Source: Vicinamibacteraceae bacterium
GTDB taxonomy: Bacteria; Acidobacteriota; Thermoanaerobaculia; Multivoradales; Multivoraceae
NCBI GenBank assembly: GCA_012270995.1
Contig: JAAXHG010000166.1
Coordinates: 57,511-121,510, forward strand
Length of the DNA: 64,000 nucleotides
Direction: 5' to 3'
Notes under the pieces: generated by a model
Database searches by the model: none
What the model was told of the DNA's origin: nothing
The model's input: the letters and a program-made list of their open reading frames with translations, nothing else
Shown here: piece by piece, positions 50,837 to 60,456 of the stretch
Numbering within the stretch: position 1 is the stretch's first letter
Layout of the letters: the number at the start of each line of letters is the position of its first letter
Position numbers and translations under genes: made by a program

Positions 50837-53065
50837 GTGGCCGCGGTCCCGAGGTCAGCCAAGAGGACCCCGGCGCTGCTTCGGGCGCCGCTCCTGCCCC
50901 TGGCCGCAGTGCTCGTGGTCGCGCTCGCCGTGGGCGGGCGCGGCCGCGAGCAGCTCGGCGTTCTCGACCCGGCGCGTCCGGTCACCGCCGATGTCGCCGT
51001 GCCCCTGCTCGGTGCGGCGGGCTGGCAGCGCGCCGGGGAGGGCTGGACCGCGAGGGTGCGGATCGTCGAAGTCGAGCAGGCGGGTCGCAGGGTCGAAGCT
51101 CCGGATCGAGCCTGGCTTCGGCTCCGCGGCGGTGTGCCGCCGTCTCCCGATCGGCGCCTGCGGGTTCGCGGATACCTGAGCCGCCGTCAGTCGTACTTGA
51201 ATCTCAGCGCTTCCAGACCGGGAGACTGGGGCCTGAACGTGAAGAGCCGCCGGCTTCTCGAAGGCAGGGGAGAAGAGCCGGGCCCGCTCCTGCGGACCGC
51301 GGCCGGACTGCGGCAACGGCTGCTCGAGCCGGTGATATCGAGCGCCCGGCCGGGAGCGATCCTGGCCCAGGCGCTGGTGTTCGGAGACGGACGCCGTGTG
51401 CCTCCCGAGCTCCGGACGGGGTTGCGGCGCGCCGGTCTTTCGCACCTGCTCGCGGTGTCGGGCCTGCATGTGGGGCTGATTCTGGGCGGTCTCTGGTGGT
51501 TCCTGGGCGGGCTCCCGAACCGGCTGACCGCGATCTGCGGCGTTTCGGTTCTCCTCTTGTACGGTTGCTTTGTCGGCCCGAGACCGTCGCTGCTGCGGGC
51601 GGCGGTCATGGCTCTGCTCGTCATCCTGGCGGTGGCGATGGAACGGCCGCCGCAGGCGCTCAACTCGCTCTGCGCCGCTCTGATCCTGATCCTGTCCTTC
51701 AACCCGGGCGCGGCCTTCGATCTCGGCTTCCAGCTCAGCTTTCTGGCCACCGCGGGGATCCTCCTCCTGACGCCGCGACTGCTGGAGCGGTGGCGGCGCG
51801 GAGCCACCGGGCCGGCGGGCCATCTCGCGACCGGCCTGGCGGTGACCGTCGCCGCCCAGCTCGCCACTCTCCCGATCGTCGCCGTGAGGATCGGCGTGCT
51901 GACGCCGCTGGCGCCGGCGCTCAACCTCCTGTTCGTGCCCTGGACCGCGTTGACGCTCGGGGTTTCGCTGATGTGGGTGGTCATGGCGGCGGGGGCGGGG
52001 GTACCGCTGTTATCGGTGGTCGCCGAACCGGGCGCCGCCGTGCTCCTGGGAGTGCTCGATGCCCTGAGCGTGCCGTTCACGTGGCTTGCGGAACTGCCTC
52101 CGGGAGCGTGGCTGGCGATTCCGGTGAGCGTTCCGTTCCAGGACGCTCTGGCGCTGGCGATCTGGCTGGGCCTCCTCCTGTCCGGTTTACGGCGGGCCGT
52201 CTACGCGCTGTCGCTCGTGCTGGCATGCACTCCGGCGCCGGGCGATCCGGATCCGAGGCTCGTGATGCTCGATGTGGGGCAGGGGGAGTCCCTGCTGTTG
52301 CAAAGCGGTGACCGCGGGCCGGTCATCCTGGTCGACGGCGGAGGGTTCCGGCAGGGCAACTTCGCGGAGGCCGCACTGCTTCAGATCCTCGCCGCCGAGG
52401 GGATCCGCCGGATCGACCTCGCGGTCCTGTCGCATGGGGACGCGGACCACTGCCGCGGTCTTCTCGAACTCGCCCGCTACCTGCGGATCGAACGTCTGTG
52501 GGCCGCAGGGGCGGAAGTTCGGGATGGCTGCGGCCGGGAACTCGCCGACCGGCTCTCCGGGCGCGTGCGACTGGTCGAGCGGGGTCACGCGGAGGCGCTC
52601 GGCCTCTGGCGGCTCCGCGTCGTTCATCCCGGGCCCGACCCGGGCGCTCACGGCAACTCGGCGTCTCTCGTGGTCCGCGCCTGTGCCGGGCGTTCCTGCG
52701 CGTTGCTCACCGGTGACCTGGACTTGGCTGGCGAGAGGGAGCTTCTGGCCTGGATCCGGAGCCGGGGAGGATCGCTTCGAAGCGATGTCCTCAAGGTGGC
52801 CCACCACGGCAGCCGCACGTCGACCGGCCTCGAGTTCCTCGATGCCGTCAAACCTCGGATGGCCTTGATGTCGGCCGGCCGACGCAATCCCTACGGCCAT
52901 CCGGCCCCGGAGGTTGTCGAGCGGATCGAACGTCGAGGAGCCCGGGTCCTGCGCACGGACCTCCACGGCCGAATCGAGGTTCGGTTCGGCCGGGGCTGTC
53001 ACGGCGGCTGCCGCCCGACTGTCGCGTCCGTCGCGGCGTCGCCCCGAATGAGGGTACGCCGGTGA
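50837..53065 (+). CDS. comEC: ComEC/Rec2 competence DNA channel
   Basis: 742 residues. A short N-terminal membrane helix and soluble OB-like part are followed by the multi-spanning Competence domain, about 180-440 (LSHLLAVSGLHVGLILGGLW, FDLGFQLSFLATAGILLLTP), and a C-terminal metallo-beta-lactamase-like domain (LDVGQGESLLL, LSHGDADHCRG, LLTGDLDLAGE, KVAHHGSRTST). It transports single-stranded DNA across the inner membrane during natural transformation. GTG 50837 is the start. The 224 nt upstream to dnaE hold no gene or clear promoter that I can see. The stop is 2 nt from the convergent ankyrin gene's stop. Confidence 0.93.
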   Translation: MAAVPRSAKRTPALLRAPLLPLAAVLVVALAVGGRGREQLGVLDPARPVTADVAVPLLGAAGWQRAGEGWTARVRIVEVEQAGRRVEAPDRAWLRLRGGVPPSPDRRLRVRGYLSRRQSYLNLSASRPGDWGLNVKSRRLLEGRGEEPGPLLRTAAGLRQRLLEPVISSARPGAILAQALVFGDGRRVPPELRTGLRRAGLSHLLAVSGLHVGLILGGLWWFLGGLPNRLTAICGVSVLLLYGCFVGPRPSLLRAAVMALLVILAVAMERPPQALNSLCAALILILSFNPGAAFDLGFQLSFLATAGILLLTPRLLERWRRGATGPAGHLATGLAVTVAAQLATLPIVAVRIGVLTPLAPALNLLFVPWTALTLGVSLMWVVMAAGAGVPLLSVVAEPGAAVLLGVLDALSVPFTWLAELPPGAWLAIPVSVPFQDALALAIWLGLLLSGLRRAVYALSLVLACTPAPGDPDPRLVMLDVGQGESLLLQSGDRGPVILVDGGGFRQGNFAEAALLQILAAEGIRRIDLAVLSHGDADHCRGLLELARYLRIERLWAAGAEVRDGCGRELADRLSGRVRLVERGHAEALGLWRLRVVHPGPDPGAHGNSASLVVRACAGRSCALLTGDLDLAGERELLAWIRSRGGSLRSDVLKVAHHGSRTSTGLEFLDAVKPRMALMSAGRRNPYGHPAPEVVERIERRGARVLRTDLHGRIEVRFGRGCHGGCRPTVASVAASPRMRVRR

Positions 53066-53067
53066 CG

Positions 53068-54084
53068 TCAAGGCCGCTCGGGCTCGCTGGGCTCCGTCAG
53101 GCCGTCGAGTCGGTCGAGCACCGGAGCACCGCGCAGCCACGGGTTCTCCACCGTGTAGTCGATTGGCAGTCGGCCCCGGTTGTCCGCGGCGCGGGGGTCC
53201 GCCCCGAGGTCCAGAAGCACGTCCAGGGTCGCGGCGTTCGACGACGAGCGCGCGGCGGAATGAAGCGGCGTAGCGCCCTGCGTCGTCCGGGCGTTCGGGT
53301 CCGCGCCGGCAGCCACGAGGATCCGGATGATCTCCGGATCCTCGGCGGTTGCCGCGTAGTGCAGGGGCGCTTCGCCGCGGTCATCTCGTTCGACCGGTGG
53401 GGCTTCTCCGCCTTTCCCTGGCGGTCTTTCGGGGTGGCGCGTTCGGGCGTCGACCGCGGCTCCTGCCTCAAGCAGCAGTTGGACGGCTGCTGACGTCGAG
53501 CTCAACCCGGCAAGATGTAGCGCCGTTACCCCGGCGTCGGTGGAGGCGGTAGCCTCGGCGCCGTTGGCGAGAAGCGTACGCAGGACAGCCTCGTTGTCGT
53601 GCGCGGCGGCGAGGTGCAGGGGGGTGGTGCCCCGGTCGAAACGGGCGTTTGGGTCAGCGCCGGCGCCCAGCAGCGCTTCCGCGACGGCTACGTTGGGATT
53701 CCTCGCTGCGGCATAGTGCAGTGCCGTAATGCCCCTAAAGCCTCGAGCCGCAGGGTCCGCGCCGGCGGCGAGAAGCGCTTCGGTCACTACGTGGTCCCGG
53801 TTCCAATTGGCGGCAATGTGCAGGGGCGTGAAGGCCTCCGCGTCCCTGGCGTTCGGGTCGGCGCCCGCGGCGACCAGCGCGCCGACGATCCGGGAACCGG
53901 CGCTTCGGAACGCCGCTTCGTGAAGCGCGGTTCGCCCCTTCTCGTCGCGTTGGTTGGGATCAAGACCATCTCTCAGCAGCGCCGTGATGCCGTCCGCATC
54001 TGGGCCTTTCAGAGCCTGCTGCCGTGTTTGTTCGACCGGCCCTTGCGCCGCCGAGGCAGCAGTCGGAACGGCCAGCGCAAGCAT
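53068..54084 (-). CDS. Ankyrin repeat protein, exported
   Basis: About 338 residues from ATG 54084. A short hydrophobic start (MLALAVPTAASAAQG) is probably the end of a signal peptide whose real start may lie upstream, at 54207 for example. It is followed by about eight ankyrin repeats of 33 residues (for example ADGITALLRDGLDPNQRDEK, GITALHYAAARNPNVAVAEA, GVTALHLAGLSSTSAAVQLL). One repeat has an insert rich in charged residues (TRHPERPPGKGGEAPPVERD). Likely a periplasmic protein-protein binding module; partner unknown. Divergent from the six-cysteine protein gene. Confidence 0.82.
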   Translation of the reverse strand: MLALAVPTAASAAQGPVEQTRQQALKGPDADGITALLRDGLDPNQRDEKGRTALHEAAFRSAGSRIVGALVAAGADPNARDAEAFTPLHIAANWNRDHVVTEALLAAGADPAARGFRGITALHYAAARNPNVAVAEALLGAGADPNARFDRGTTPLHLAAAHDNEAVLRTLLANGAEATASTDAGVTALHLAGLSSTSAAVQLLLEAGAAVDARTRHPERPPGKGGEAPPVERDDRGEAPLHYAATAEDPEIIRILVAAGADPNARTTQGATPLHSAARSSSNAATLDVLLDLGADPRAADNRGRLPIDYTVENPWLRGAPVLDRLDGLTEPSEPERP

Positions 54085-54208
54085 GGCAGCCAGACCGCCA
54101 ATGGGAATCCACGAAGGCTGGGCTATAGTTGGATGAGCATTAGGTCCACATGTCGGATCGGCTGAGGTGGCTGATGGTGTCTCTCGGCTTCGAAGGAGGA
54201 TCCTCATC

Positions 54209-54484
54209 ATGAGGCGAATCGTAGCAAGTCCAATCGCACCGGCGGTCGTTGCTCTTACCGTGGCCTTGGTCGCCCCATCCATGGCTGGGGACCACTGGGC
54301 GCGATGTCAGGACGAAAGGAGCCGCCGAGACTACGGCTGCAACATGCAGTACGACATTTGCCTACAGACCAACTCTTCGTCTGCCGGGGAGGAGATTTGC
54401 GCCGCTATCCGCGATCGCTGTCTTGAGACGAGCGACCGGCTGTTCGAGTGGTGCTATGGGCCGTTTGGGCCTGAGCCCTTCTAG
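54209..54484 (+). CDS. Small secreted six-cysteine protein
   Basis: 91 residues: signal peptide to about residue 27 (VVALTVALVAPSMAG), then a 64-residue mature part with Cys at 33, 44, 51, 64, 71 and 82. The spacing is C-x10-C-x6-C-x12-C-x6-C-x10-C, symmetric about the centre. ATG 54209 has AAGGAGG at 9 nt spacing; an upstream GTG (54167) would add 14 residues without a better site. The start codon lies in the palindrome CCTCAT-C-ATGAGG. I do not recognise the family. A disulfide-linked helical hairpin is a reasonable guess. Confidence 0.75.
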   Translation: MRRIVASPIAPAVVALTVALVAPSMAGDHWARCQDERSRRDYGCNMQYDICLQTNSSSAGEEICAAIRDRCLETSDRLFEWCYGPFGPEPF

Positions 54485-54670
54485 GAGCTTGCTAGCGAAG
54501 CGAGTCGAAGGAAGCGAAGGTCCTGCCGCGGGTGCTTCGGAGTCAGCGGGTTCATGGATCACTGGACCAGAGAGCACTGTGGTCAGAGTTCGGGGCCACC
54601 TGCTGGCGGTGAGGCGGGGGTTCGGTTCTCTTCTCCGCGTTCGTGTCGATGGTCGACGCTGTCGAGGCCA

Positions 54671-57600
54671 GTGTTACGGTCCGAAGCAGTCGCTTGGTGC
54701 CTCGTTGCCCTGGTCCTCTGGGCGGGAGGCGTCTTTGCGCAGGCCCCCGTCGAACCAGGCCTCACAGTGTCGGGAACGGTTGTCGACTCGGAGGGCGGTG
54801 GGCTTCCCGGCCTCCGCGTCGGATTGGCGCGCTGGCCGGACCTATCTGGCGACGTTCGCCGGTTCCGCGGCGGCGATCAGGTCGGGACCGAGTTGGCCGA
54901 TGAGGTCAGGACGGACCGGACTGGTCGCTTTCGCCTGACCGCGCCGGCGGCGGGTCCGTGGCGGCTGGAGATTGAGGCGCACCAGGAGGCGACAACCGCG
55001 GCGCTTGCGTACTTTCCGCTGCTGCCCTTCGGCCAGCCGACGGTGCTTGGACCGATCAGGCTCCCGGGGGCCAGGACGGTTGAGGTCCGGGTCGTGGGCT
55101 CGAGCGGCGAACCAGTTGCCGGTGCCGTTGTGGGAGTCGTTCCCTCGGGCCGCACGGGGCCCGCGCCGCCCCCACCCGAAGAGACGAGGCAGTTCCTGGA
55201 GGCTCGTTTCGGGAGCATAGCGGGTCGGACTGATGAGGGGGGCGTCGTGGAGTTCGTGGTGCCTGATGGCGACCTCTTCCTTGCCGTCGCCGCGCCCGGT
55301 TACGGTCTCGCGTTGCGGCGGACGGAGAATCGCCGAGTGCTTCTCCGGCTGGCCCAGCAGCCGATGCTCATGTTCAAGGTCCTGGACGACCGATTGGCGC
55401 CCGAGGCGGATGTCCTCGTCCGGGTTCGCGGCGTGGCGGTGCCTTTCTGGAAGACGAACGAGAACGGCGAAGTGGCTGTCAACCTTGCCGACGGCGACAT
55501 CGTCTACGAGTTCGAGGCACCGGGTCGTTCAATCGCGCAATGGTCTGGACGCTCCGCCGCCGAGCCCCAGAACACTGATCAGTTGGTGGAGATTCGCCTG
55601 GCACCGCCGGTTGACCTCGTGGGCCGCGTGACTGACACGGCAACCGGTGACGCCGTCCCGGAGGCCTCCGTGTTTCTCTCGTCGCGGCCCGATGTCGCTA
55701 CGCGTTCCGGCGGTTTGGGTGGCTTCAGCTTGCCTGTGCCGGCGGACTTAGCCGACGGCGTCTTAGTCGTGACAAAGAGGGGCTACGCCTACTCGGCAGA
55801 GGTTCGCCTCGGCGACATAGCGCAGATTGAGCGAGTCGGGCTTACCATCGGCCTCGTACCGGCGGCGCCGCGGAGCGGCTTCGTCGCGGATGCCTCCGGC
55901 CGTCCGGTGGTCGGTGCGGAGGTGTTTGCCACTCCAAGAGGAACGCCGGTCGCCTCCCTGCGAGTGAAGGAAACGCGGCGGGTCAGCACGGGGGGAGACG
56001 GCGAGTTCTGGTTGGCGGATTTGAGGTACGGCCTTGCCTACGACCTGCGAGTCGAGGCCGAGGGTTTTGCCGCGAGCTCGCGGAGCCTCCCGCCGCTGTT
56101 TCTTGGCGGACCCGTTTCCGACCCGCTGCGGATCGTGCTCTCGCGTGGTGGGCGTGTGCGGGGTCGCCTTCTGGGCGCCGACGGAACTCCGGTGGTGGGC
56201 GCCGCCGTTCGGTTGCTTCTTCGCGAGTCCACGAACGTCGTTCCGAGAAGCTCTTCCGCCGACTCCGCGCCTGCCGTCCGATCGAACGCCGACGGGACCT
56301 TCGAGGTCCAATACGTTCCGCCGGGTCGCCACTCCCTTCTCGTCTCACACGCGGACTGGAGCGACCTCTTGGTGAACGCCGTGGAAACCGGGGGGGACGG
56401 GGGCGTCACCGATCTCGGACTTCTGACGATGGACGCGGGCCTCCACATCGCAGGCATCGTGGTGGACGCTCGCAGTCGCCCGATCCCAGGCGCGACGGTA
56501 GAAGTGAACCAACTCCTGTCGGCCGACGAGGCACGTACCGGAACGACTGACGCCGCCGGGCGCTTCCGGCTTGCCGGGCTTCTTCCCGAACTGGCCGAAC
56601 TCGCGGTTCGCGCAGCCGGCTACGCCCCTACGGCGCTGGGTGGTTTGCGGCCCGGATCAGAAGAGACCATCAGGGTCGAGCTGGAGGACGCGGCGTCCGT
56701 GGAGGGCCGGCTCGTCGACCCCGGGGGAAACCCCAGCCTGGCGGGCACGGTCGCCATCGAGGCGTTGGAGAAGACGACAACCTGGTTGCTGGCGGCGGAC
56801 CAGTTTCTGGTCACGCAGACAGATGATGAAGGTCGGTTCCGGTTCCCGGATGTGCGCCCAGGCCGCTGGTCGGTCTCGGGATGGAACGAGACGGGACGAG
56901 CGGTGCCGGTTGGATTCGAAGTGGCGGCGGGCGAGTCGCGAGAGATCGAGGTCCGCCTCGCGGTAGGCGCCGAGCTCTGGATCGAGACAACCGATGAGAC
57001 AGGTCTGCCGCTACCCGGCGTGGAGATCTGGATCCGGGATGACGAAGGGACACTTGGCGGCTACGGCCGGACGGACGCGAGCGGCACCGCTGCCATCGCC
57101 GTGCACCCAGGCGAGGTCCTTGTCACCGCGCAGCACGCCATGCGGCCTGAACAGTCGAGACGGATCATGGTCGATGTGGGCCGGCATGAACTGCGAATCG
57201 AGATGGGGTCGGGCTGGGCGATAGAAGGCAGCGTGTTCTCGACAGAGGGCTACCCGCTTGCCGGGGCGAAAGTGGAAGCGATCGGTGCGGAGCCGCCGGG
57301 TGCGCGTTCATCGGGGAGGCGTTCCCGGCGCTTGCCTGCGGTTGGCGCCCGAACGGCCTCCGACACGAACGGTCACTTTCGATTGAATGGTCTGCTGCCG
57401 GGCGACTACCGAATCGCCGCCCGCCTGGACGGCTATTCCGAGGGGGCGGAACAAGTCACGATTGCCGATCGATCGGTGGGCGGCGTCTACCTGGTTCTCG
57501 ATGTGGGCGCCACGCTACACGGAAGAGTGACCGGGATCGGGCCCAACGAGATGGGACAGGTGTTGATCACGGCGGCTCGTGGCGCCACAACTGCGAGTGC

Positions 57601-58036
57601 GGCGCCTGATGGTGACGGACGGTTCGACTTGCGGAACCTGGCTACGGGTTCATGGCGCCTTTCCGCCCGGGTGAAGGGGAGCGATCGCTACTCGCTGCCC
57701 GTCGCCGTCCAAATCGAGGACACCGGGTCGCCGCCGCCGGTCGAGCTGGTCTTCGAACCGGGGTTCCTCCTGGGCGGCCAGGTCGTCGTTCAGGGCGCGC
57801 CCCTGGCGAGCATCTTCGTTATCGCGACCCCCGACGAGGTCGGCGTAGCGCGGTCGGTGCGTACGGACCGAAGAGGTCGCTTCCTGTTCCTGGGCTTGCC
57901 GCAAGGCAGCTATCGGCTAGACGTCCTCCATGCGGGCGGCGACGCCGCCGCTCGCGTGGAGCTTCGAGCCGACACGGAAGGTCTGCTGATCGATCTGCCA
58001 CCGTCGGCTGACTGGAACCCCCGTCCGCCGCGCTGA
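54671..58036 (+). CDS. Exported protein of tandem carboxypeptidase-regulatory-like (Ig-like) domains
   Basis: About 1121 residues, all-beta. After a signal peptide (VAWCLVALVLWAGGVFAQA) come roughly ten repeats of the carboxypeptidase regulatory/Cna-B type, for example VSGTVVDSEGGGLPGLRVGL, ARSGFVADASGRPVVGAEVF-like, IAGIVVDARSRPIPGATVEV and TDAAGRFRLAGLLPELAELA. No peptidase, plug or barrel follows, so it is a pure repeat protein, probably surface-bound or periplasmic. I chose GTG 54671, which places the signal at the N-terminus; ATG 54554 adds 39 residues ahead of it. The 186 nt upstream hold no gene that I see. Confidence 0.8.
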   Translation: MLRSEAVAWCLVALVLWAGGVFAQAPVEPGLTVSGTVVDSEGGGLPGLRVGLARWPDLSGDVRRFRGGDQVGTELADEVRTDRTGRFRLTAPAAGPWRLEIEAHQEATTAALAYFPLLPFGQPTVLGPIRLPGARTVEVRVVGSSGEPVAGAVVGVVPSGRTGPAPPPPEETRQFLEARFGSIAGRTDEGGVVEFVVPDGDLFLAVAAPGYGLALRRTENRRVLLRLAQQPMLMFKVLDDRLAPEADVLVRVRGVAVPFWKTNENGEVAVNLADGDIVYEFEAPGRSIAQWSGRSAAEPQNTDQLVEIRLAPPVDLVGRVTDTATGDAVPEASVFLSSRPDVATRSGGLGGFSLPVPADLADGVLVVTKRGYAYSAEVRLGDIAQIERVGLTIGLVPAAPRSGFVADASGRPVVGAEVFATPRGTPVASLRVKETRRVSTGGDGEFWLADLRYGLAYDLRVEAEGFAASSRSLPPLFLGGPVSDPLRIVLSRGGRVRGRLLGADGTPVVGAAVRLLLRESTNVVPRSSSADSAPAVRSNADGTFEVQYVPPGRHSLLVSHADWSDLLVNAVETGGDGGVTDLGLLTMDAGLHIAGIVVDARSRPIPGATVEVNQLLSADEARTGTTDAAGRFRLAGLLPELAELAVRAAGYAPTALGGLRPGSEETIRVELEDAASVEGRLVDPGGNPSLAGTVAIEALEKTTTWLLAADQFLVTQTDDEGRFRFPDVRPGRWSVSGWNETGRAVPVGFEVAAGESREIEVRLAVGAELWIETTDETGLPLPGVEIWIRDDEGTLGGYGRTDASGTAAIAVHPGEVLVTAQHAMRPEQSRRIMVDVGRHELRIEMGSGWAIEGSVFSTEGYPLAGAKVEAIGAEPPGARSSGRRSRRLPAVGARTASDTNGHFRLNGLLPGDYRIAARLDGYSEGAEQVTIADRSVGGVYLVLDVGATLHGRVTGIGPNEMGQVLITAARGATTASAAPDGDGRFDLRNLATGSWRLSARVKGSDRYSLPVAVQIEDTGSPPPVELVFEPGFLLGGQVVVQGAPLASIFVIATPDEVGVARSVRTDRRGRFLFLGLPQGSYRLDVLHAGGDAAARVELRADTEGLLIDLPPSADWNPRPPR

Positions 58037-58049
58037 CGGCCTCGGCTAG

Positions 58050-58055
58050 TAGCCT
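58050..58055 (+). promoter_or_regulatory. -10 box, leaderless-type, for miaA
   Basis: TAGCCT ends 6 nt before the ATG at 58062; no Shine-Dalgarno. Confidence 0.4.
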
Positions 58056-58061
58056 TGAGGG

Positions 58062-59045
58062 ATGGCGCCGCGCTGGCAGGTGATCGTCGTCCTCGGCCCG
58101 ACGGCGACCGGCAAGAGCGCCTTCGCGATGGAGCTGGCCGAGGTTCTCGGCCGGGGGGGCCTTGGCGCCGAGCTGATCAGCGCCGACGCGCTGCAGGCGT
58201 ATCGTGGCTTCGACATCGGCACCGCGAAGCCGGGGCCGCGGGCGCGGACCCGGGTGCGGCATCACCTGGTCGACGTCCTCGAACCGCACCAGGCGTTCTC
58301 GGCCGGAGAGTTCGCGCGTCGGGCACGTATGGCGGTCGAGGAGATCGAGGGCCGGGGCCGTCTGCCGCTCCTGGTAGGCGGCGGCGGGTTCTACCTTCAC
58401 GCCCTGTTCGAGGGCCTGGCGCCGGTGCCGCCGGTTCCGCGAGAAGTGCGGACCCGGGTGCGGAGCGAGCTCCAGGCAAGAGGCCTCGGCGATCTCCTCG
58501 AGGAACTGCGGAGCGTCGACCCGGAGAGCGCGGAAGGTCTCTCCGCCGGCGACACGCAGCGGGTCCTCAGGGCGTTGGAGGTTGTTCGCTCCACCGGCCG
58601 CGCGCTTCCCGCCTGGCACCGGATGGGGTCGGAATCGGCGCTTCGGAGGCGGGTGCGCAAGGTTGGATTGACCCTGCCGAGGGCCCTTCTGTACGATGCC
58701 GTCGAGGTGCGGGCCAGACGCATGCTCGAGCGTGGCTGGCTGGCCGAAGTGAGGCGTCTGCGGGAACGCGCGAGTTGTCGCGATGAGCGTTCGTGGGATG
58801 AGTTGCCGGCGTGCCAGGCCATCGGCTACCGGCAGTTCGCCGATCACCTGGATGGAAAGCTGACCCTGGAGCAGGCCTTGGAGGAGACGATCCGCGCCAC
58901 ACGCCGTTACGCCAAGCGGCAGGAGACTTGGTTCCGCCGCGAGAAGGATGTCTGCTGGGTCGACGCCTCCCGACGCGAAGGCGTCGAACGGGTGCTTGAA
59001 CGGATCGCCCGGACCCTGGCCGGCGAGCGGCCGGTAGAGGCGTGA
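58062..59045 (+). CDS. miaA: tRNA dimethylallyltransferase
   Basis: 327 residues. P-loop GPTATGKS at 12-19, the substrate motifs LISADALQAYRGFDIGTAKP and GGGGFYLHALFEG, the AIGYRQFADHLDGKLTLEQA block and ATRRYAKRQETWFRREKDVC. It adds the dimethylallyl group to A37 of tRNAs reading UNN codons. The next gene starts with GTG inside its stop (GTGA), so the downstream TPR lipoprotein is co-translated. Leaderless-type promoter box. Confidence 0.96.
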   Translation: MAPRWQVIVVLGPTATGKSAFAMELAEVLGRGGLGAELISADALQAYRGFDIGTAKPGPRARTRVRHHLVDVLEPHQAFSAGEFARRARMAVEEIEGRGRLPLLVGGGGFYLHALFEGLAPVPPVPREVRTRVRSELQARGLGDLLEELRSVDPESAEGLSAGDTQRVLRALEVVRSTGRALPAWHRMGSESALRRRVRKVGLTLPRALLYDAVEVRARRMLERGWLAEVRRLRERASCRDERSWDELPACQAIGYRQFADHLDGKLTLEQALEETIRATRRYAKRQETWFRREKDVCWVDASRREGVERVLERIARTLAGERPVEA

Positions 59046-60391
59046 CGGTGAGGTTCCGCCCGCACGGTCTGTTCGCACTGGCCGCGGCGCTCGCGGGCGC
59101 CGGCGCCTGCGTAACCACCTCGAGCGTCGAGGCGCCGAGGCCGGCGGCCCTACCTGAACTCGACTCCGGCGCCCGTGCCTTTCTGCGCGAGCCGCTGCTC
59201 GGCTACGCCGGGAACATCCCGGAGCAGAGCCGCTACGAGATTCGGTCCGCTTCACAGGCGTTGTTGCGTGGCGAGGTGCAGGTTGCGCGGAGCGCCGTGG
59301 AGGCGCTCCTTGCGATCGATCCGACCCTGCTGCCGGCCACCGTCCTCCTGGCCCAGACCCACTTCGCCGAAGGGGACCATTCGGCGGTGGTCGAGTTGCT
59401 GGCGAAGCCTCTGTCCGGTCGGCCGGCCTACACCGCCGGCCAGCTCGTCTACGCGCGGTCGACGGAACTCCTGGGCGACGCCGTGGTCGCCTACGGCGCC
59501 TACCGCGGCATCGCCGGCTTCGATGAGGAAGCTGCTGCCCGGGCCTCGAGCCTGCGTGTCCGGGCCACGACGGAACTCGGTGAGCGGATCAAGGCGGCGG
59601 TCGAGGCCGGCCGGCTGGCGGCGGCCGCTGCGGCGCTTGAGACGCTGCGGACGTGGGCGCCGGACGAGACGGCGACCGTCGATCTGCGCCGGCGCCTGGC
59701 ACGGGTGCGTGGCGACGCGGAGGAAGAACTCCTGACGACGCGGATGCTGGTCGCGCGCGGGGAGACGTCGTTGGATGTCCAGGAGCGGCAGGCCGCGCTG
59801 GAGGTCGGGAGCGGCGATGCCCGGGTTGGTCTGGAGCTCTACGAGCGGCTCGCGGAACGCCATCCGGACAACGTGAAGATCGCGGCGGCCCTGACCGCGG
59901 CCCGCTTTCACTGGCGCACGACCCTGCTGCCCGACCGCGTGGCCAGGCTGCTCGACGCCCCGAGTCTGCTGCGGGGGGACTTCGCCGCGCTGACCTTCTG
60001 GCTGGTGCCGGGTGTCAGGACTGGCGGCGGCGGCAACAGGGTGATCGTCAGCGACATCGTGGAGCACGCCCAGCGGCGGGAGATTGCCCGGGTACTCAAC
60101 CTGGGACTGATGACGCCGGTCGATGCGGCGGTACGCCGGTTCGCTCCCGACGACTACATGCGCCGGGGCCCGGCGCTGGCGACCCTGCTGCGGATGCCGG
60201 CTCGCATCGGCGGCGGCGCTGCCTGCGTCGGCGGCGGCGACGGTCCCGCCGCCGCGGACATGGAGGCCGTGTGCGGTGCGGCGCTGCGTTGCCGACTGAT
60301 CTCCGAACCCGCTGAGTGCCGGCCCCAGGCTGCGATCTCGGGGCGCGAGGCGACCGAGGCGCTGCGCCGCACACTGCATCTCATCCAGTAA
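59042..60391 (+). CDS. TPR-like lipoprotein of unknown function
   Basis: 449 residues. A lipobox-like signal (LAAALAGAGAC, Cys about 22) is followed by helical repeats resembling TPRs (LLAQTHFAEGDHSAVVELLA, GSGDARVGLELYERLAERHP). The C-terminal ~150 residues contain LLRGDFAALTFWLVPGVRTG, RREIARVLNLGLMTPVDAAV and a Cys-containing stretch (GGGAACVGGG, ALRCRLISEPAEC). The start overlaps the miaA stop by 4 nt. No enzymatic motif recognised; an envelope scaffold is likely. Confidence 0.78.
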   Translation: MTVRFRPHGLFALAAALAGAGACVTTSSVEAPRPAALPELDSGARAFLREPLLGYAGNIPEQSRYEIRSASQALLRGEVQVARSAVEALLAIDPTLLPATVLLAQTHFAEGDHSAVVELLAKPLSGRPAYTAGQLVYARSTELLGDAVVAYGAYRGIAGFDEEAAARASSLRVRATTELGERIKAAVEAGRLAAAAAALETLRTWAPDETATVDLRRRLARVRGDAEEELLTTRMLVARGETSLDVQERQAALEVGSGDARVGLELYERLAERHPDNVKIAAALTAARFHWRTTLLPDRVARLLDAPSLLRGDFAALTFWLVPGVRTGGGGNRVIVSDIVEHAQRREIARVLNLGLMTPVDAAVRRFAPDDYMRRGPALATLLRMPARIGGGAACVGGGDGPAAADMEAVCGAALRCRLISEPAECRPQAAISGREATEALRRTLHLIQ

Positions 60392-60456
60392 CCGAATCCC
60401 TGGCGGCCGGCGCAATCCGCGGGGCAAGCCACTCAGGCCACGCAGGAGCCCGACTC

